From NCBI RefSeq assembly GCF_018780105.1, contig NZ_JADMKC010000005.1, forward strand, positions 80,482-144,481: a stretch of DNA of 64,000 nt, given 5' to 3'. The notes under the pieces are model-generated. The model ran no database searches. It was not told where the DNA came from and saw nothing but the letters and a program-made list of their open reading frames with translations. Position 1 is the stretch's first letter. Each line of letters opens with the position of its first letter. Shown here one piece after another: positions 16,201 through 24,678 of this stretch. The DNA is from Thiobacillus sp. (GTDB taxonomy: Bacteria > Pseudomonadota > Gammaproteobacteria > Burkholderiales > Thiobacillaceae). Both the position numbers and the translations under genes were made by a program.

Positions 16201-16986
16201 TTAGGCAGTGACCGATAGGGTTGTCGTCGCTTCAGCGTTACTGCTGTTGTTGGTTATATAGGCCTGCATCAACTTCATGATCTGAATCATGACCTTCGCT
16301 TCCGAATTACTGCTCGCGGAGGAAGATGAGGTTGAGCTGGATGTGGATGATGTTGTCGCGTCAGAACTGCTGGAATTGCTGCTCGACTGCTGGAGGGCCA
16401 TCGCCTCCTGGAAACTGACCTTGCCGTCGCCATTCGTATCCGCAGCTTCGAAGTTCTTGATGACGTTGGAAATCATGCTTGATCGCTCACTGTCACTGCT
16501 GCCGATCTCTTCGAGCTGACTCGACAACTCCTCTTTGGTAAAACCCTGATCATCACCGTTTTGTGGTGGCGGAGGCGGTGGCATTCCACTCATTCCGTTC
16601 ATGCCATCCATGCCGCCGGCTTGCATGGCCATCTGCATCCGGCTGTCCTGTAACTGCTGCTCAAGCGCATCTTGTAGTTTCTTCAGGGAATCGGAGAGCT
16701 CCTGTTTGGTGACCTTGCCGTCACTATCCGTATCAAGTTGGGCAAACAGATCATCAACGTTACTCGATGCACTCGACGCGTTCGACGTCGAAGTGGAGGA
16801 CGAAACCTTGTCGTAGGCTGCCTGAAGGTCCGATTTCTGGATGTATCCCTGTCCCGAAGTATCCAATTGCGCGAACAGGTTTTCGGCCATCTCGGCAGGA
16901 TCGGGGCGCTGCCTCGTCCCACGCATGGCGTTCATGCTTTGCATCATCATCGAATTGCTGCTGCCGATACTGCTTATGCTGCTCAT
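16201..16986 (-). CDS. EF-hand calcium-binding protein
   Basis: A 261-residue protein with three recognisable EF-hand loops: residues 42-53 (DTSGQGYIQKSD, with Asp rather than Glu in the last position), 85-96 (DTDSDGKVTKQE) and 183-194 (DTNGDGKVSFQE). A fourth, degenerate loop lies near 145-152. The linkers are unusual: a Ser/Thr tract at 61-76, a Met/Gly stretch leading into seven prolines at about 118-142, and a long Ser/Thr tract at 200-231. No signal peptide is evident. A Shine-Dalgarno GGAG precedes the ATG. The gene is divergent from a CpxRA-like system and shares its control region. Confidence 0.9.
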   Translation of the reverse strand: MSSISSIGSSNSMMMQSMNAMRGTRQRPDPAEMAENLFAQLDTSGQGYIQKSDLQAAYDKVSSSTSTSNASSASSNVDDLFAQLDTDSDGKVTKQELSDSLKKLQDALEQQLQDSRMQMAMQAGGMDGMNGMSGMPPPPPPQNGDDQGFTKEELSSQLEEIGSSDSERSSMISNVIKNFEAADTNGDGKVSFQEAMALQQSSSNSSSSDATTSSTSSSTSSSSASSNSEAKVMIQIMKLMQAYITNNSSNAEATTTLSVTA

Positions 16987-17093
16987 GATTTGCTCCTTTT
17001 TCCTGGTTGTTCGGATTTCCCGTCTTCACGGACGCACTGCAAGTTGCTATGGGATACATCGGCGAACAATTTCAGGAATTCAGGTGCCGCGGT

Positions 17094-17118
17094 GTAAAAC
17101 TGGGTTAATTGCCGTTAA
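17094..17118 (+). promoter_or_regulatory. Triple phased GTAAA/GTTAA half-sites
   Basis: GTAAA at 17094, GTTAA at 17104 and GTTAA at 17114 are spaced exactly ten bases apart (five-base gaps). CpxR boxes in enterobacteria are GTAAA-N5-GTAAA, and OmpR-family regulators in general bind direct repeats phased by one helical turn. The group lies 108 bases upstream of the EF-hand gene start. Confidence 0.65.
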
Positions 17119-17201
17119 GTAGCACCCCCGGGTTTTATCATTGCGCAGGTTTGCCATTCCCATCCCGGGATTGCCCGCAAAGGGTGCCGCTGCCGCACCG
17201 C

Positions 17202-17216
17202 GTTAAGACGTGTTAA
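17202..17216 (+). promoter_or_regulatory. GTTAA-N5-GTTAA box
   Basis: A second direct repeat of GTTAA with five intervening bases (GACGT), midway in the 354-base region between the EF-hand gene and the response-regulator gene. It has the same spacing and orientation as the group at 17094. Confidence 0.6.
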
Positions 17217-17285
17217 TCCATCGCAGAAATAAATAGTTGCATGACCCTGCGCAATTCGCAGCAGCAAAGACTGCCTGCGTATTGG

Positions 17286-17300
17286 GTTAATTCCTGTAAA
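17286..17300 (+). promoter_or_regulatory. GTTAA-N5-GTAAA box near the response-regulator gene
   Basis: A third direct repeat, GTTAA-TTCCT-GTAAA, ends 40 bases before the ATG of the response regulator, a position suited to autoregulation. Apart from these boxes the interval 16987-17340 shows no gene. Confidence 0.6.
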
Positions 17301-17340
17301 TGTGGCGTGTAGGTCGACACTGCTGCCTTAACATCACGCC

Positions 17341-18057
17341 ATGAACACGACTGAAGCATTTGCCAGACCAAGCGTCCTGCTAGTCGATGACGACCAGGAG
17401 CTACTTGATATGCTGCGCGACTACCTCGAACGAGATGGTTTTGCGGTCAGGTGTGAATATGATGGTCTAAGCGGGGCGGATGCTGCACTGAGTGGCCACT
17501 ACGATATCGCCGTCCTCGATGTCATGATGCCGGGACTTGATGGCTTTCAGACTTTGGCAAGAATTCGTACGGCGAGCACCATGCCGATCATCATGCTCAC
17601 GGCGCGGGGTGACGATGCTGACCGGATTGCCGGCCTTGAACATGGCGCCGACGACTATGTGCCAAAACCCTGCTCTCCGCGCGAGTTGGCCGCCCGGCTA
17701 CGCGTCATTCTCAAGCGTCTCCAAAAGCAAGCAGCCAGCGATACACAAGCAGCACAACCCCTGATTGCTGGAACGCTGAAACTCTGGCCGACCTTGCGGC
17801 GTGCCGAGGACAATGGCACGCCAATGGAGTTGACCAGCACCGAGTTCGGTTTGCTTGAAGTGCTGGCACGCCATGTCGGACATCCCGTCAGCAAAGCGGA
17901 CCTTTCCACCGAAGCCATTGGCCGCCCACTGACGCGATTCGATCGCAGCATCGATGTCCACATCCATAGCATCCGTAACAAGCTGAAACCGTTACCTGAC
18001 GGTCGCTCTCGCATCCAGACGGTGATCCGCAAGGGCTACCAATTGATATCGGGGTAG
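17341..18057 (+). CDS. CpxR-like response regulator
   Basis: A 238-residue OmpR/CpxR-class regulator. The receiver domain (about 12-125) has the acidic pair at VDDDQE, the phosphorylated Asp at residue 60 in VLDVMMPGLDG, Thr87 and Lys109 in YVPKP. The C-terminal winged helix (about 140-238) ends in RSRIQTVIRKGYQLI. It is followed after five bases by its kinase. GTTAA/GTAAA repeats upstream suggest that it controls itself and the divergent EF-hand gene. Confidence 0.93.
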   Translation: MNTTEAFARPSVLLVDDDQELLDMLRDYLERDGFAVRCEYDGLSGADAALSGHYDIAVLDVMMPGLDGFQTLARIRTASTMPIIMLTARGDDADRIAGLEHGADDYVPKPCSPRELAARLRVILKRLQKQAASDTQAAQPLIAGTLKLWPTLRRAEDNGTPMELTSTEFGLLEVLARHVGHPVSKADLSTEAIGRPLTRFDRSIDVHIHSIRNKLKPLPDGRSRIQTVIRKGYQLISG

Positions 18058-18062
18058 CCATC

Positions 18063-19169
18063 ATGAAATTGGGACGTTTGTTCTGGAAGTTCTTTATCTT
18101 TTTGTGGTTGGCTCAACTGGTTACGGCTATCGGTGTTGGCGTGATGATCTGGACGCATCGTAATGAGTATCCCGGTGGCTTCCCTCCGCCCCCTCCGCCC
18201 CATGAACTCCGCTCCGAAACAGGCGAGCCCTCTGCCGGAATGAGGCCGAGGCCACCGCAGCCTCACAGGTCAATACTCCCGCCGCTGATGCCTATTGTGA
18301 TGGGAGGCATCGTCAGCCTGCTTTTCGCCTGGCTGTTGGCTTTGTATTTCTCGCGCCCGATACGAACGCTTCAAGACGCATTCGAAGCCGAAGCTGGCGG
18401 CAAGCTTGATACCCGAATCGGGGCGAAAATGGGAATGCGACAGGACGAACTGGCAGACCTGGGGAAAGACTTTGACCGTATGGCGGAACGCTTGCAGGCA
18501 CTGGTCGAAGGTCAGCGTCGACTGCTGCATGATGTTTCGCATGAGTTGCGTTCTCCACTGGCACGACTGCAAGCCGCCGCTGGCCTGTTGCAACAGCAAC
18601 CGGAGCGTGCAGAGGAATTCCTTGAGCGTATCCAGCGTGATACAGGTCGTATCGACACCCTGGTCGGTGAACTTCTGACGCTGGCCCGTCTGGATGCCGG
18701 CATGGACGCCAACCTCCGGGAAACATTCGATCTGGCCGAGTTGATTGAAGACCTGGCCGAGGATGTGCGCTTCGAGGCCATGACCAAGGAGGGCATGCTC
18801 GACCTTGCGCTCGAAAACAACCTCCACGTCACGGGCAACATCGAGATGCTGCGGCGGGCCTTGGAGAATGTCCTGCGCAATGCCGTACGCCATACCCCAG
18901 AGGGAACCATCGTCACCATGACCGGAAAGCACGAGCAGGGATTCGTCGTGGTGGAGGTCATCGATGCCGGCGCCGGGGTGGCCGATACCGATCTGGAAAC
19001 CATCTTCGAGCCTTTCTACCGTGCTGAAAACTCCAGGCCTTTTGAAGGCTACGGACTCGGCCTGACTATCGCGCGTCAAGTCATGAAATTGCATGAAGGC
19101 AGTATCAAGGCTGCGAACCGGGCGTCGGGAGGGTTTGCCGTCACCCTGCGTTTGCCCCTTGCCGCATGA
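18063..19169 (+). CDS. CpxA-like sensor histidine kinase
   Basis: A 368-residue inner-membrane kinase. Membrane segments lie at about 10-30 and 76-96. The periplasmic loop between them is only about 45 residues, proline-rich (six consecutive prolines) and with several Glu/His, far shorter than the sensor domain of enterobacterial CpxA. A HAMP domain (98-150) leads into the H box HDVSHELRSP with His160, then N box NVLRNAVRHTPEG, and G boxes DAGAGV and YGLGL. The stop overlaps the next gene (ATGA), coupling the kinase to the efflux genes. Confidence 0.94.
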   Translation: MKLGRLFWKFFIFLWLAQLVTAIGVGVMIWTHRNEYPGGFPPPPPPHELRSETGEPSAGMRPRPPQPHRSILPPLMPIVMGGIVSLLFAWLLALYFSRPIRTLQDAFEAEAGGKLDTRIGAKMGMRQDELADLGKDFDRMAERLQALVEGQRRLLHDVSHELRSPLARLQAAAGLLQQQPERAEEFLERIQRDTGRIDTLVGELLTLARLDAGMDANLRETFDLAELIEDLAEDVRFEAMTKEGMLDLALENNLHVTGNIEMLRRALENVLRNAVRHTPEGTIVTMTGKHEQGFVVVEVIDAGAGVADTDLETIFEPFYRAENSRPFEGYGLGLTIARQVMKLHEGSIKAANRASGGFAVTLRLPLAA

Positions 19170-20593
19170 AAAACGTCGCCTTGCACCCAATCGCGTTTCT
19201 GGCCATGATGCTCGCCGGCTGTGCGACCGTTGGCAATCCGTCCCTGCCCGTATCGACCGTGGCTGTGCCGCAAACGTGGAGTAATGCCGCCACCCCGGCA
19301 GCTTCATCGCTACAAGCGCTGGAACAGTGGTGGCGCCAGTTCAACGACCCGCTGCTCGACGAACTGATCGCGATGGCCATGACATCCGCCCCGGACATCC
19401 GGACGGCACAAGCCAAGCTGCGGCAGGCCCGTGCCAGTCGCGATCTTGAGGTCGCTGGCCTCTTGCCCAGTCTTGGCGTATCCGCTTCGGCGACCCGTTC
19501 CAGGGTCGGGACGGATGCCGGCGGATCGGGCAATACTCAGACGCTCTATGCGGCGGGCTTCGACGCAAGCTGGGAGCCTTCCATCTTTGGCGGTCAGCGC
19601 GATACCGCCGCCGGAGCCGTCGCCGACCTGGCGGCCAGCGAAGCCTCCCTGGCCGCGGCCCAAGTCTCGCTCGCGGCAGAGGTCGCGCTTGAATACATCA
19701 CGCTCCGTACCACTCAGCAAAAACTGGCCATTACCCGCGACAACGTCGCCAGCCAGGCGGAAACCCTACAAATCACCGAATGGCGGCAACAGGCCGGGTT
19801 GACCACCGTCCTTAGCGTCGAGCAGGCCCGTACCACGCTGGAGCAGAGCCGCTCCCTGATTCCCGGTATCGAAATCAACCGCGCAGCCGCCGGGCATCGC
19901 CTGGCCATCCTGACCGGACAGGCGCCCGGCGCACTCGCCGGCAAGCTCAGCGAGGTCAAGTCCCTGCCGGTCGCCCCTGACAGCATGGCGCTCGGCATTC
20001 CCGCCGATACGCTGCGCCAGCGTCCGGACATCCGGGCTGCGGAGCTCAAGGTACAGGCCGAGATGGCGCGGAGCGACGCCCAACGTGCCGAGCGCTATCC
20101 CAGTCTGACATTGAGCGGCTCCTGGGGCTGGAAAGCCTTCAGCGCCACCGCATTGGGTGGCAGCGATGCCATGGTCGGCTCGCTGCTGGGCAGCCTGGCC
20201 ATGAATCTGTTCGACGGCGGCCGTCTGCGCGCCCGCATTGCACTGCAGGATGCCGTGCAGGAACAAGCCGTGATCGCCTGGGAATCCAGCGTTCTTACGG
20301 CACTGGAAGATGTCGAGAATGCGCTGGTCGACTATGCGCGCAGCCGCGAGCGGCTGGACACGCGCCGCCGCGCCGTCGAGTCGGCCCGCAATGCCGCGCA
20401 ATTGGCCCGAACGCTGTTCGAAGCCGGTGCCGTCGATTTTCAGCAAGTCCTCGACACTCAGCGTTCCCGCCTCACGGCCGAGGAATCTCTCGCCACTGCC
20501 GAAGGTGATTTACTCACTGCCGTCGTCCGGCTTTATAAAGCCATGGGCGGAGGCTGGCAGGCCGGCATATCAACACAGGATGGCACGTCATGA
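19166..20593 (+). CDS. Outer-membrane efflux lipoprotein, NodT/OprM type
   Basis: A 475-residue TolC-fold channel protein. The N-terminus has a signal peptide with lipobox MLAGC, so it should be a lipoprotein, as for OprM/NodT proteins. Two structural repeats with long coiled-coil helices are visible; motifs are WWRQFNDPLLDELIAMAM near residue 52, RQRPDIRAAELKVQAEMA near 289 and NLFDGGRLRARIALQDAVQEQAVIAWE near 351. It provides the outer-membrane exit for the MacA/MacB-like genes that follow with ATGA overlaps. Confidence 0.94.
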   Translation: MKNVALHPIAFLAMMLAGCATVGNPSLPVSTVAVPQTWSNAATPAASSLQALEQWWRQFNDPLLDELIAMAMTSAPDIRTAQAKLRQARASRDLEVAGLLPSLGVSASATRSRVGTDAGGSGNTQTLYAAGFDASWEPSIFGGQRDTAAGAVADLAASEASLAAAQVSLAAEVALEYITLRTTQQKLAITRDNVASQAETLQITEWRQQAGLTTVLSVEQARTTLEQSRSLIPGIEINRAAAGHRLAILTGQAPGALAGKLSEVKSLPVAPDSMALGIPADTLRQRPDIRAAELKVQAEMARSDAQRAERYPSLTLSGSWGWKAFSATALGGSDAMVGSLLGSLAMNLFDGGRLRARIALQDAVQEQAVIAWESSVLTALEDVENALVDYARSRERLDTRRRAVESARNAAQLARTLFEAGAVDFQQVLDTQRSRLTAEESLATAEGDLLTAVVRLYKAMGGGWQAGISTQDGTS

Positions 20594-21801
20594 ACACCAA
20601 CCCAACGCCCGACATTCTCAACGCCGGCAGGTCAAGCACCCTGGGTAAACGTCTGCGCTGGATCGCTGGCGGACTCGCCGCAGCGGCACTCGTCGTTTTC
20701 ATGCTCCTGTCCTCTGGCGGGAAACAATCAGGGCAATACCTGACCGAAGATGCGGTCACCGGCAATCTGGTTGTCACCATCTCCGCGAGCGGTACCCTGC
20801 AACCGACGCGCTCGGTAGATGTCGGTAGCGAGCTGTCAGGCACGCTGACCGAAGTCCTGGCCAATGACAACGATCGTGTCGTCAAGGGTCAAATCATCGC
20901 CCGCCTCGATACGTCGAAGCTGGAGGATGCGGTCGCCAAGTCGCGCGCTGTTGTGGCGCAAATGGAGGCGACGGTGGCCGAAGCACGGGCCAATCTGACG
21001 CGCTTGCGCCACGTGGCCGAACTATCTGGCGGCAAAGTCCCGGCGAAGAGCGAACTGGAAACGGCTGAAGCGGCTTTGCTCCGCGCCATCGCCGACGAAA
21101 CCAGCGCCCGTGCCACGCTCAAGTCCGACGAGACCAATATCAGCAAGTCCGTGATCCGTTCCCCGATCAATGGCGTGGTCCTCACCCGCAAGGTGGAACC
21201 CGGGCAAACGGTGGTCGCTGCCATGAATGCGCCGGTGCTATTTACGATCGCCGAGGATCTGACCAAGATGGAATTGCAGGTGCAAGTCGATGAGGCGGAT
21301 GTCGGCAGCGTCAAGCTCGGACAAGACGCCAGTTTCGCCGTGTCTGCCTGGGCCGGCCGGAGTTTCCCGGCCGCGATCGAACGGGTCGGCATCGGCTCGA
21401 CCATCACCGACAACGTCGTCACCTACAAGACCGTGCTCAGGGTTGCCAACGACGACCTGGCCCTGCGTCCGGGCATGACGGGCACGGCACGCATTGTCAC
21501 CGCCAAGCGCGACAATGTCTTATTGGTTCCCAATGCAGCCCTGCGTTTCACCCCGCCGGTCGTCGGCAACGCACCCTCGGGTGGCATCGTCTTGCGCTTG
21601 ATGCCTCGTCCGCCCGTTTCGAACAATAAACCACAGGCCGCCACACCCGGCACGCCCCAGGTTTGGGTGTTACGGGATGGGCAAGCGGTGGCAACCCCTG
21701 TCCAGATTGGGCCGAGCAATGGACGCCAGACCGAGGTTACCGGCGGCGACTTGAAGCCCGGCATGCCGGTGATCGTTGAATATCAGGAAGCCAAGCCTTG
21801 A
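20590..21801 (+). CDS. MacA-like periplasmic adaptor protein
   Basis: A 403-residue membrane-fusion protein. One N-terminal membrane anchor (about 24-42) is followed by the lipoyl half-motifs (SVDVGSELSGTLTEVLANDNDRVVKGQIIARLD and SPINGVVLTRKVEPGQTV), an intervening alpha-hairpin of about 80 residues, and beta-barrel and membrane-proximal domains ending near residue 400. The family connects an ABC permease of MacB type to an outer-membrane factor. Start and stop overlap both neighbours. Confidence 0.93.
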   Translation: MNTNPTPDILNAGRSSTLGKRLRWIAGGLAAAALVVFMLLSSGGKQSGQYLTEDAVTGNLVVTISASGTLQPTRSVDVGSELSGTLTEVLANDNDRVVKGQIIARLDTSKLEDAVAKSRAVVAQMEATVAEARANLTRLRHVAELSGGKVPAKSELETAEAALLRAIADETSARATLKSDETNISKSVIRSPINGVVLTRKVEPGQTVVAAMNAPVLFTIAEDLTKMELQVQVDEADVGSVKLGQDASFAVSAWAGRSFPAAIERVGIGSTITDNVVTYKTVLRVANDDLALRPGMTGTARIVTAKRDNVLLVPNAALRFTPPVVGNAPSGGIVLRLMPRPPVSNNKPQAATPGTPQVWVLRDGQAVATPVQIGPSNGRQTEVTGGDLKPGMPVIVEYQEAKP

Positions 21802-22508
21802 GCACCGGCACTGAGGGGACGGCACTGATTTCCCTGCGTGGCGTCACCAAGATCTACGGCAGCGGGACGACTGCCTTCGCCGCGCTGGAGGGGGTTGACC
21901 TGGATATCGCCGCGGGCGAGTTCGTTGCCATCATGGGGCCGAGCGGGTCGGGCAAATCCACAGCATTGAACATTCTCGGCTGTCTCGATGCGCCCAGCAG
22001 CGGGCAATATCTTTTTCGCGACATCCGCGTTGATGAACTCGACCGCAACCAGCGCGCTTTGTTGCGGCGTCATTACCTCGGCTTCGTCTTCCAAGGCTTC
22101 AATCTGCTGTCGCGAACGTCGGCTCAGGAGAACGTGGAATTGCCGCTGCTCTATCGTGGCGAAGAAGCAGTCAGGCGTCATGCCGCGTCACGCCAGGCGT
22201 TGGCCCAGGTCGGTCTGGCGGGTTGGGAACACCACACCCCAGGGGAACTCTCCGGCGGCCAGCAGCAGCGGGTGGCGATTGCCCGCGCCATCGTCACGCA
22301 GCCGCTCGTCCTGCTGGCCGACGAACCGACCGGCAACCTGGACAGCAAGCGCGGGCACGAGATCATGGAACTGCTGGTTTCGCTCAACCGCGAGCAGGGC
22401 ATCACCATCATCATGGTGACGCATGAGCCTGACATGGCGGCGTATGCCAGCCGTACCGTGCGCTTCGCCGATGGTCACGTCGAGAGCGATACAGGAACCC
22501 AAGCATGA
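21798..22508 (+). CDS. MacB-like ABC transporter ATP-binding protein
   Basis: A 236-residue ABC ATPase of the LolD/MacB/FtsE group. It has Walker A GPSGSGKST (about 46-54), the Q loop FQGFNLLSRTSAQENVELPL, signature LSGGQQQRVAIARA and Walker B LLADEPTGNLD, then the H-loop His of MVTHEP. It probably starts at a TTG overlapping the macA stop (TTGA). In E. coli MacB the ATPase and permease are fused; here they are separate genes. Confidence 0.94.
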   Translation: MSTGTEGTALISLRGVTKIYGSGTTAFAALEGVDLDIAAGEFVAIMGPSGSGKSTALNILGCLDAPSSGQYLFRDIRVDELDRNQRALLRRHYLGFVFQGFNLLSRTSAQENVELPLLYRGEEAVRRHAASRQALAQVGLAGWEHHTPGELSGGQQQRVAIARAIVTQPLVLLADEPTGNLDSKRGHEIMELLVSLNREQGITIIMVTHEPDMAAYASRTVRFADGHVESDTGTQA

Positions 22509-23722
22509 ATCAGATGCTGTTGAATGCCATGCAACTGGCCTGGCGTGCCATCCGGCGCAACCTGATGCGTTCTTTCCTGACGGTGCTCGGCATCGTCATC
22601 GGCGTTGCGGCAGTGATCACCATGGTGACACTGGGCAATGGCGCCACGCGCATGGTTTCCGATCAAATATCGAGCCTGGGCAGCAATCTGCTGATGCTGC
22701 GCCCCGGCCAGCAACTCGGCCCAGGCCGCGATAGCGCGGGCGCCGCCAACTTTCGTATGGCCGATGCCGAGGCCATTGCGCAGCAGGTGCCTTCACTGAA
22801 AGCCATCGCCCCGGTCGCCGGCAGTCGCGTGACGCTGGTCGCTGGCGGGCAGAACTGGTCTTCGCAAGTGAGCGGCACCAGCAATGCCTACTTCGTCGCC
22901 GGTAACTGGAAGATCGGTGCGGGACGCATGTTCGAAGAGGAAGAGGAAACGACCGGAAAAGCGGTGTGTGTCATCGGCAACACGGTACGCAAGCAGCTCT
23001 TCGGTGGCGGCTCGCCACTTGGCGCCGAACTACGGGTGAAGAGTTTCAACTGCGAGGTGATCGGCCTGCTCGCCGCCAAGGGCCAGGGCGCCATGGGACA
23101 GGATCAGGACGACGTGGTCCTGATGCCGATTCGCACAGTGCAGCGGCGGCTCACCGGCAATCAGGATGTGTCGACCATCATGCTGTCGATGCGCGACGGC
23201 GCGAGTAGCGCGCAGGTCATGGAGCAGGTGCGTCGTCTGATGCGGGAGCGTCGCAAGCTGTCGGACAACGAGGACGACAACTTCCACGTCATGGATACCA
23301 AGCAGATCGCCGAAACCCTGTCCGGCACCATCCAGACCATGACCGGCCTGCTGGGCGCGGTGGCGGCGGTGAGCCTGCTGGTCGGCGGCATAGGCATCAT
23401 GAACATCATGCTGGTCTCGGTCACCGAGCGTACGCGGGAAATAGGCATACGGCTGGCCATCGGGGCGCTGGAGCATGAAGTCCTGCTTCAGTTTCTCATT
23501 GAGGCCGTGGTGCTGTCCGCACTCGGCGGCCTGATCGGCATCGCGCTGGCCTTTGTCACCTGCCTGGGCCTGACCGCTGTCATGGGCATACCATTCCTGT
23601 TCAATCCTGGAATCAACCTGCTGGCTTTCGGCTTTTCCGCGGTGATCGGCGTGGTATTCGGCTACATCCCGGCGCGCCGTGCCGCGAGTCTGGATCCGAT
23701 CGTGGCCCTGCGGTACGAGTGA
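22505..23722 (+). CDS. MacB-like ABC transporter permease
   Basis: A 405-residue permease of the FtsX/MacB family. One membrane helix near residues 22-44 is followed by a large periplasmic domain (about 50-275) and three C-terminal membrane helices with the signature VGGIGIMNIMLVSVTERTREIGIRLAIGA (about 293-321) and the closing YIPARRAASLDPIVALRYE. Together with the three preceding genes it should form a tripartite pump driven by ATP that moves a substrate from the periplasm across the outer membrane. The substrate is not evident. Confidence 0.94.
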   Translation: MNQMLLNAMQLAWRAIRRNLMRSFLTVLGIVIGVAAVITMVTLGNGATRMVSDQISSLGSNLLMLRPGQQLGPGRDSAGAANFRMADAEAIAQQVPSLKAIAPVAGSRVTLVAGGQNWSSQVSGTSNAYFVAGNWKIGAGRMFEEEEETTGKAVCVIGNTVRKQLFGGGSPLGAELRVKSFNCEVIGLLAAKGQGAMGQDQDDVVLMPIRTVQRRLTGNQDVSTIMLSMRDGASSAQVMEQVRRLMRERRKLSDNEDDNFHVMDTKQIAETLSGTIQTMTGLLGAVAAVSLLVGGIGIMNIMLVSVTERTREIGIRLAIGALEHEVLLQFLIEAVVLSALGGLIGIALAFVTCLGLTAVMGIPFLFNPGINLLAFGFSAVIGVVFGYIPARRAASLDPIVALRYE

Positions 23723-23742
23723 GCGTCCTGGCATTGAGCAAC

Positions 23743-23775
23743 CTCGCAAGCTTCACCTGGGGCAGATCTTGCGAG
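23743..23775. terminator. Hairpin between convergent efflux and kinase genes
   Basis: CTCGCAAG and CTTGCGAG form a perfect 8-base stem with a 17-base loop between the ends of two convergent genes. There is no T-run, so a bidirectional, factor-assisted terminator is the most that can be suggested. Confidence 0.3.
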
Positions 23776-23826
23776 ACGGATGTCCATTTAGTCAGGCGGA
23801 TTCAAGCGTCACAGGCGCTACCGGCA

Positions 23827-24678
23827 TCACTCATTCAGCTCCTGCAGGCGCAATAAACGGGCCGCCTCGGCCTCACGCGCGTCGTCGATTTCCCGTATCA
23901 CGCCTTCCAGATCGACCGGCGGTAAGGTGGATTCAAAGCGGCCGGTGAGTTGGACGTCCGCGTTGAGCTCGCCGTGTTCATACAGCGACCAGATTTCCTG
24001 CGCGTATTGCGTGCTTAACAGCGCGGGTTCGAACTGGCCGAAATAGGTGGTCAGGTTGTTGACGTCGCGCGTCAGCATGGCTTGGGCGTGGTTGTTGCCG
24101 GCGGCGTCCACCGCTTGCGGCAGGTCGATGATGACCGGGCCGTCTGCGCTGACGAGGATGTTGTACTCGGACAGGTCGCCGTGGATGATGCCGGCGCACA
24201 GCATGCGCACGACTTCCATGATCAGGGTGTGATGGTGCTGGCGGGCTTCTTCGGCGGTGAACGACACATCGTTGAGGCGGGGTGCGGCGTTGCCGTCGGC
24301 GTCACACACCAGTTCCATCAGCAGCACGCCTTCATGGAAGTTGTACGGCGTGGGCACGCGGACCCCCGCGGCGGCCAGCCGGTAGAGCGCATCGACTTCG
24401 GCGCTTTGCCAGGCTTCTTCCTGCTTCTCGCGGCCGAATTTGCTGCCCTTGGCCATGGCGCGTGCCTGGCGGCTGTTCTTGGTTTTGCGGTTTTCGGTGT
24501 AGTCGACGGCCTGGCGGAAGCTGCGCTTGTTGGCTTCCTTGTAGACCTTGGCGCAGCGGATGTCGTCGCCGCAGCGCACGACGAACACCATCGCTTCCTT
24601 GCCGCTCATGAGCTGGCGTACGACGTCGTCGATCAGGCCGTCTTCGAGCAGGGGTTCGAGTCGCTTATGTGCCTTCAT
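23827..24678 (-). CDS. RIO-type serine protein kinase
   Basis: A 283-residue atypical kinase of the RIO family. It has the ATP-binding region KEAMVFVVRCGDDIRCAKVYKE (about 25-46, with the conserved Lys), catalytic-loop motif IIHGDLSEYNILV (about 163-175) and metal-binding Asp of VIIDLPQAVD. Bacterial RIO kinases are widespread but their substrates are largely unknown. The ATG overlaps the stop of fumC (TAATG), so it is translationally coupled to it. An upstream extension to 25077 lies antisense-free but inside fumC in another frame and is rejected. Confidence 0.93.
   Translation of the reverse strand: MKAHKRLEPLLEDGLIDDVVRQLMSGKEAMVFVVRCGDDIRCAKVYKEANKRSFRQAVDYTENRKTKNSRQARAMAKGSKFGREKQEEAWQSAEVDALYRLAAAGVRVPTPYNFHEGVLLMELVCDADGNAAPRLNDVSFTAEEARQHHHTLIMEVVRMLCAGIIHGDLSEYNILVSADGPVIIDLPQAVDAAGNNHAQAMLTRDVNNLTTYFGQFEPALLSTQYAQEIWSLYEHGELNADVQLTGRFESTLPPVDLEGVIREIDDAREAEAARLLRLQELNE

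Noticed and set aside
16350-16390. Repetitive-looking DNA in the EF-hand gene, considered as a microsatellite
   Set aside because: It encodes the Ser/Thr linker with varied codons and no fixed unit length, so it is low-complexity protein sequence and not a DNA repeat.
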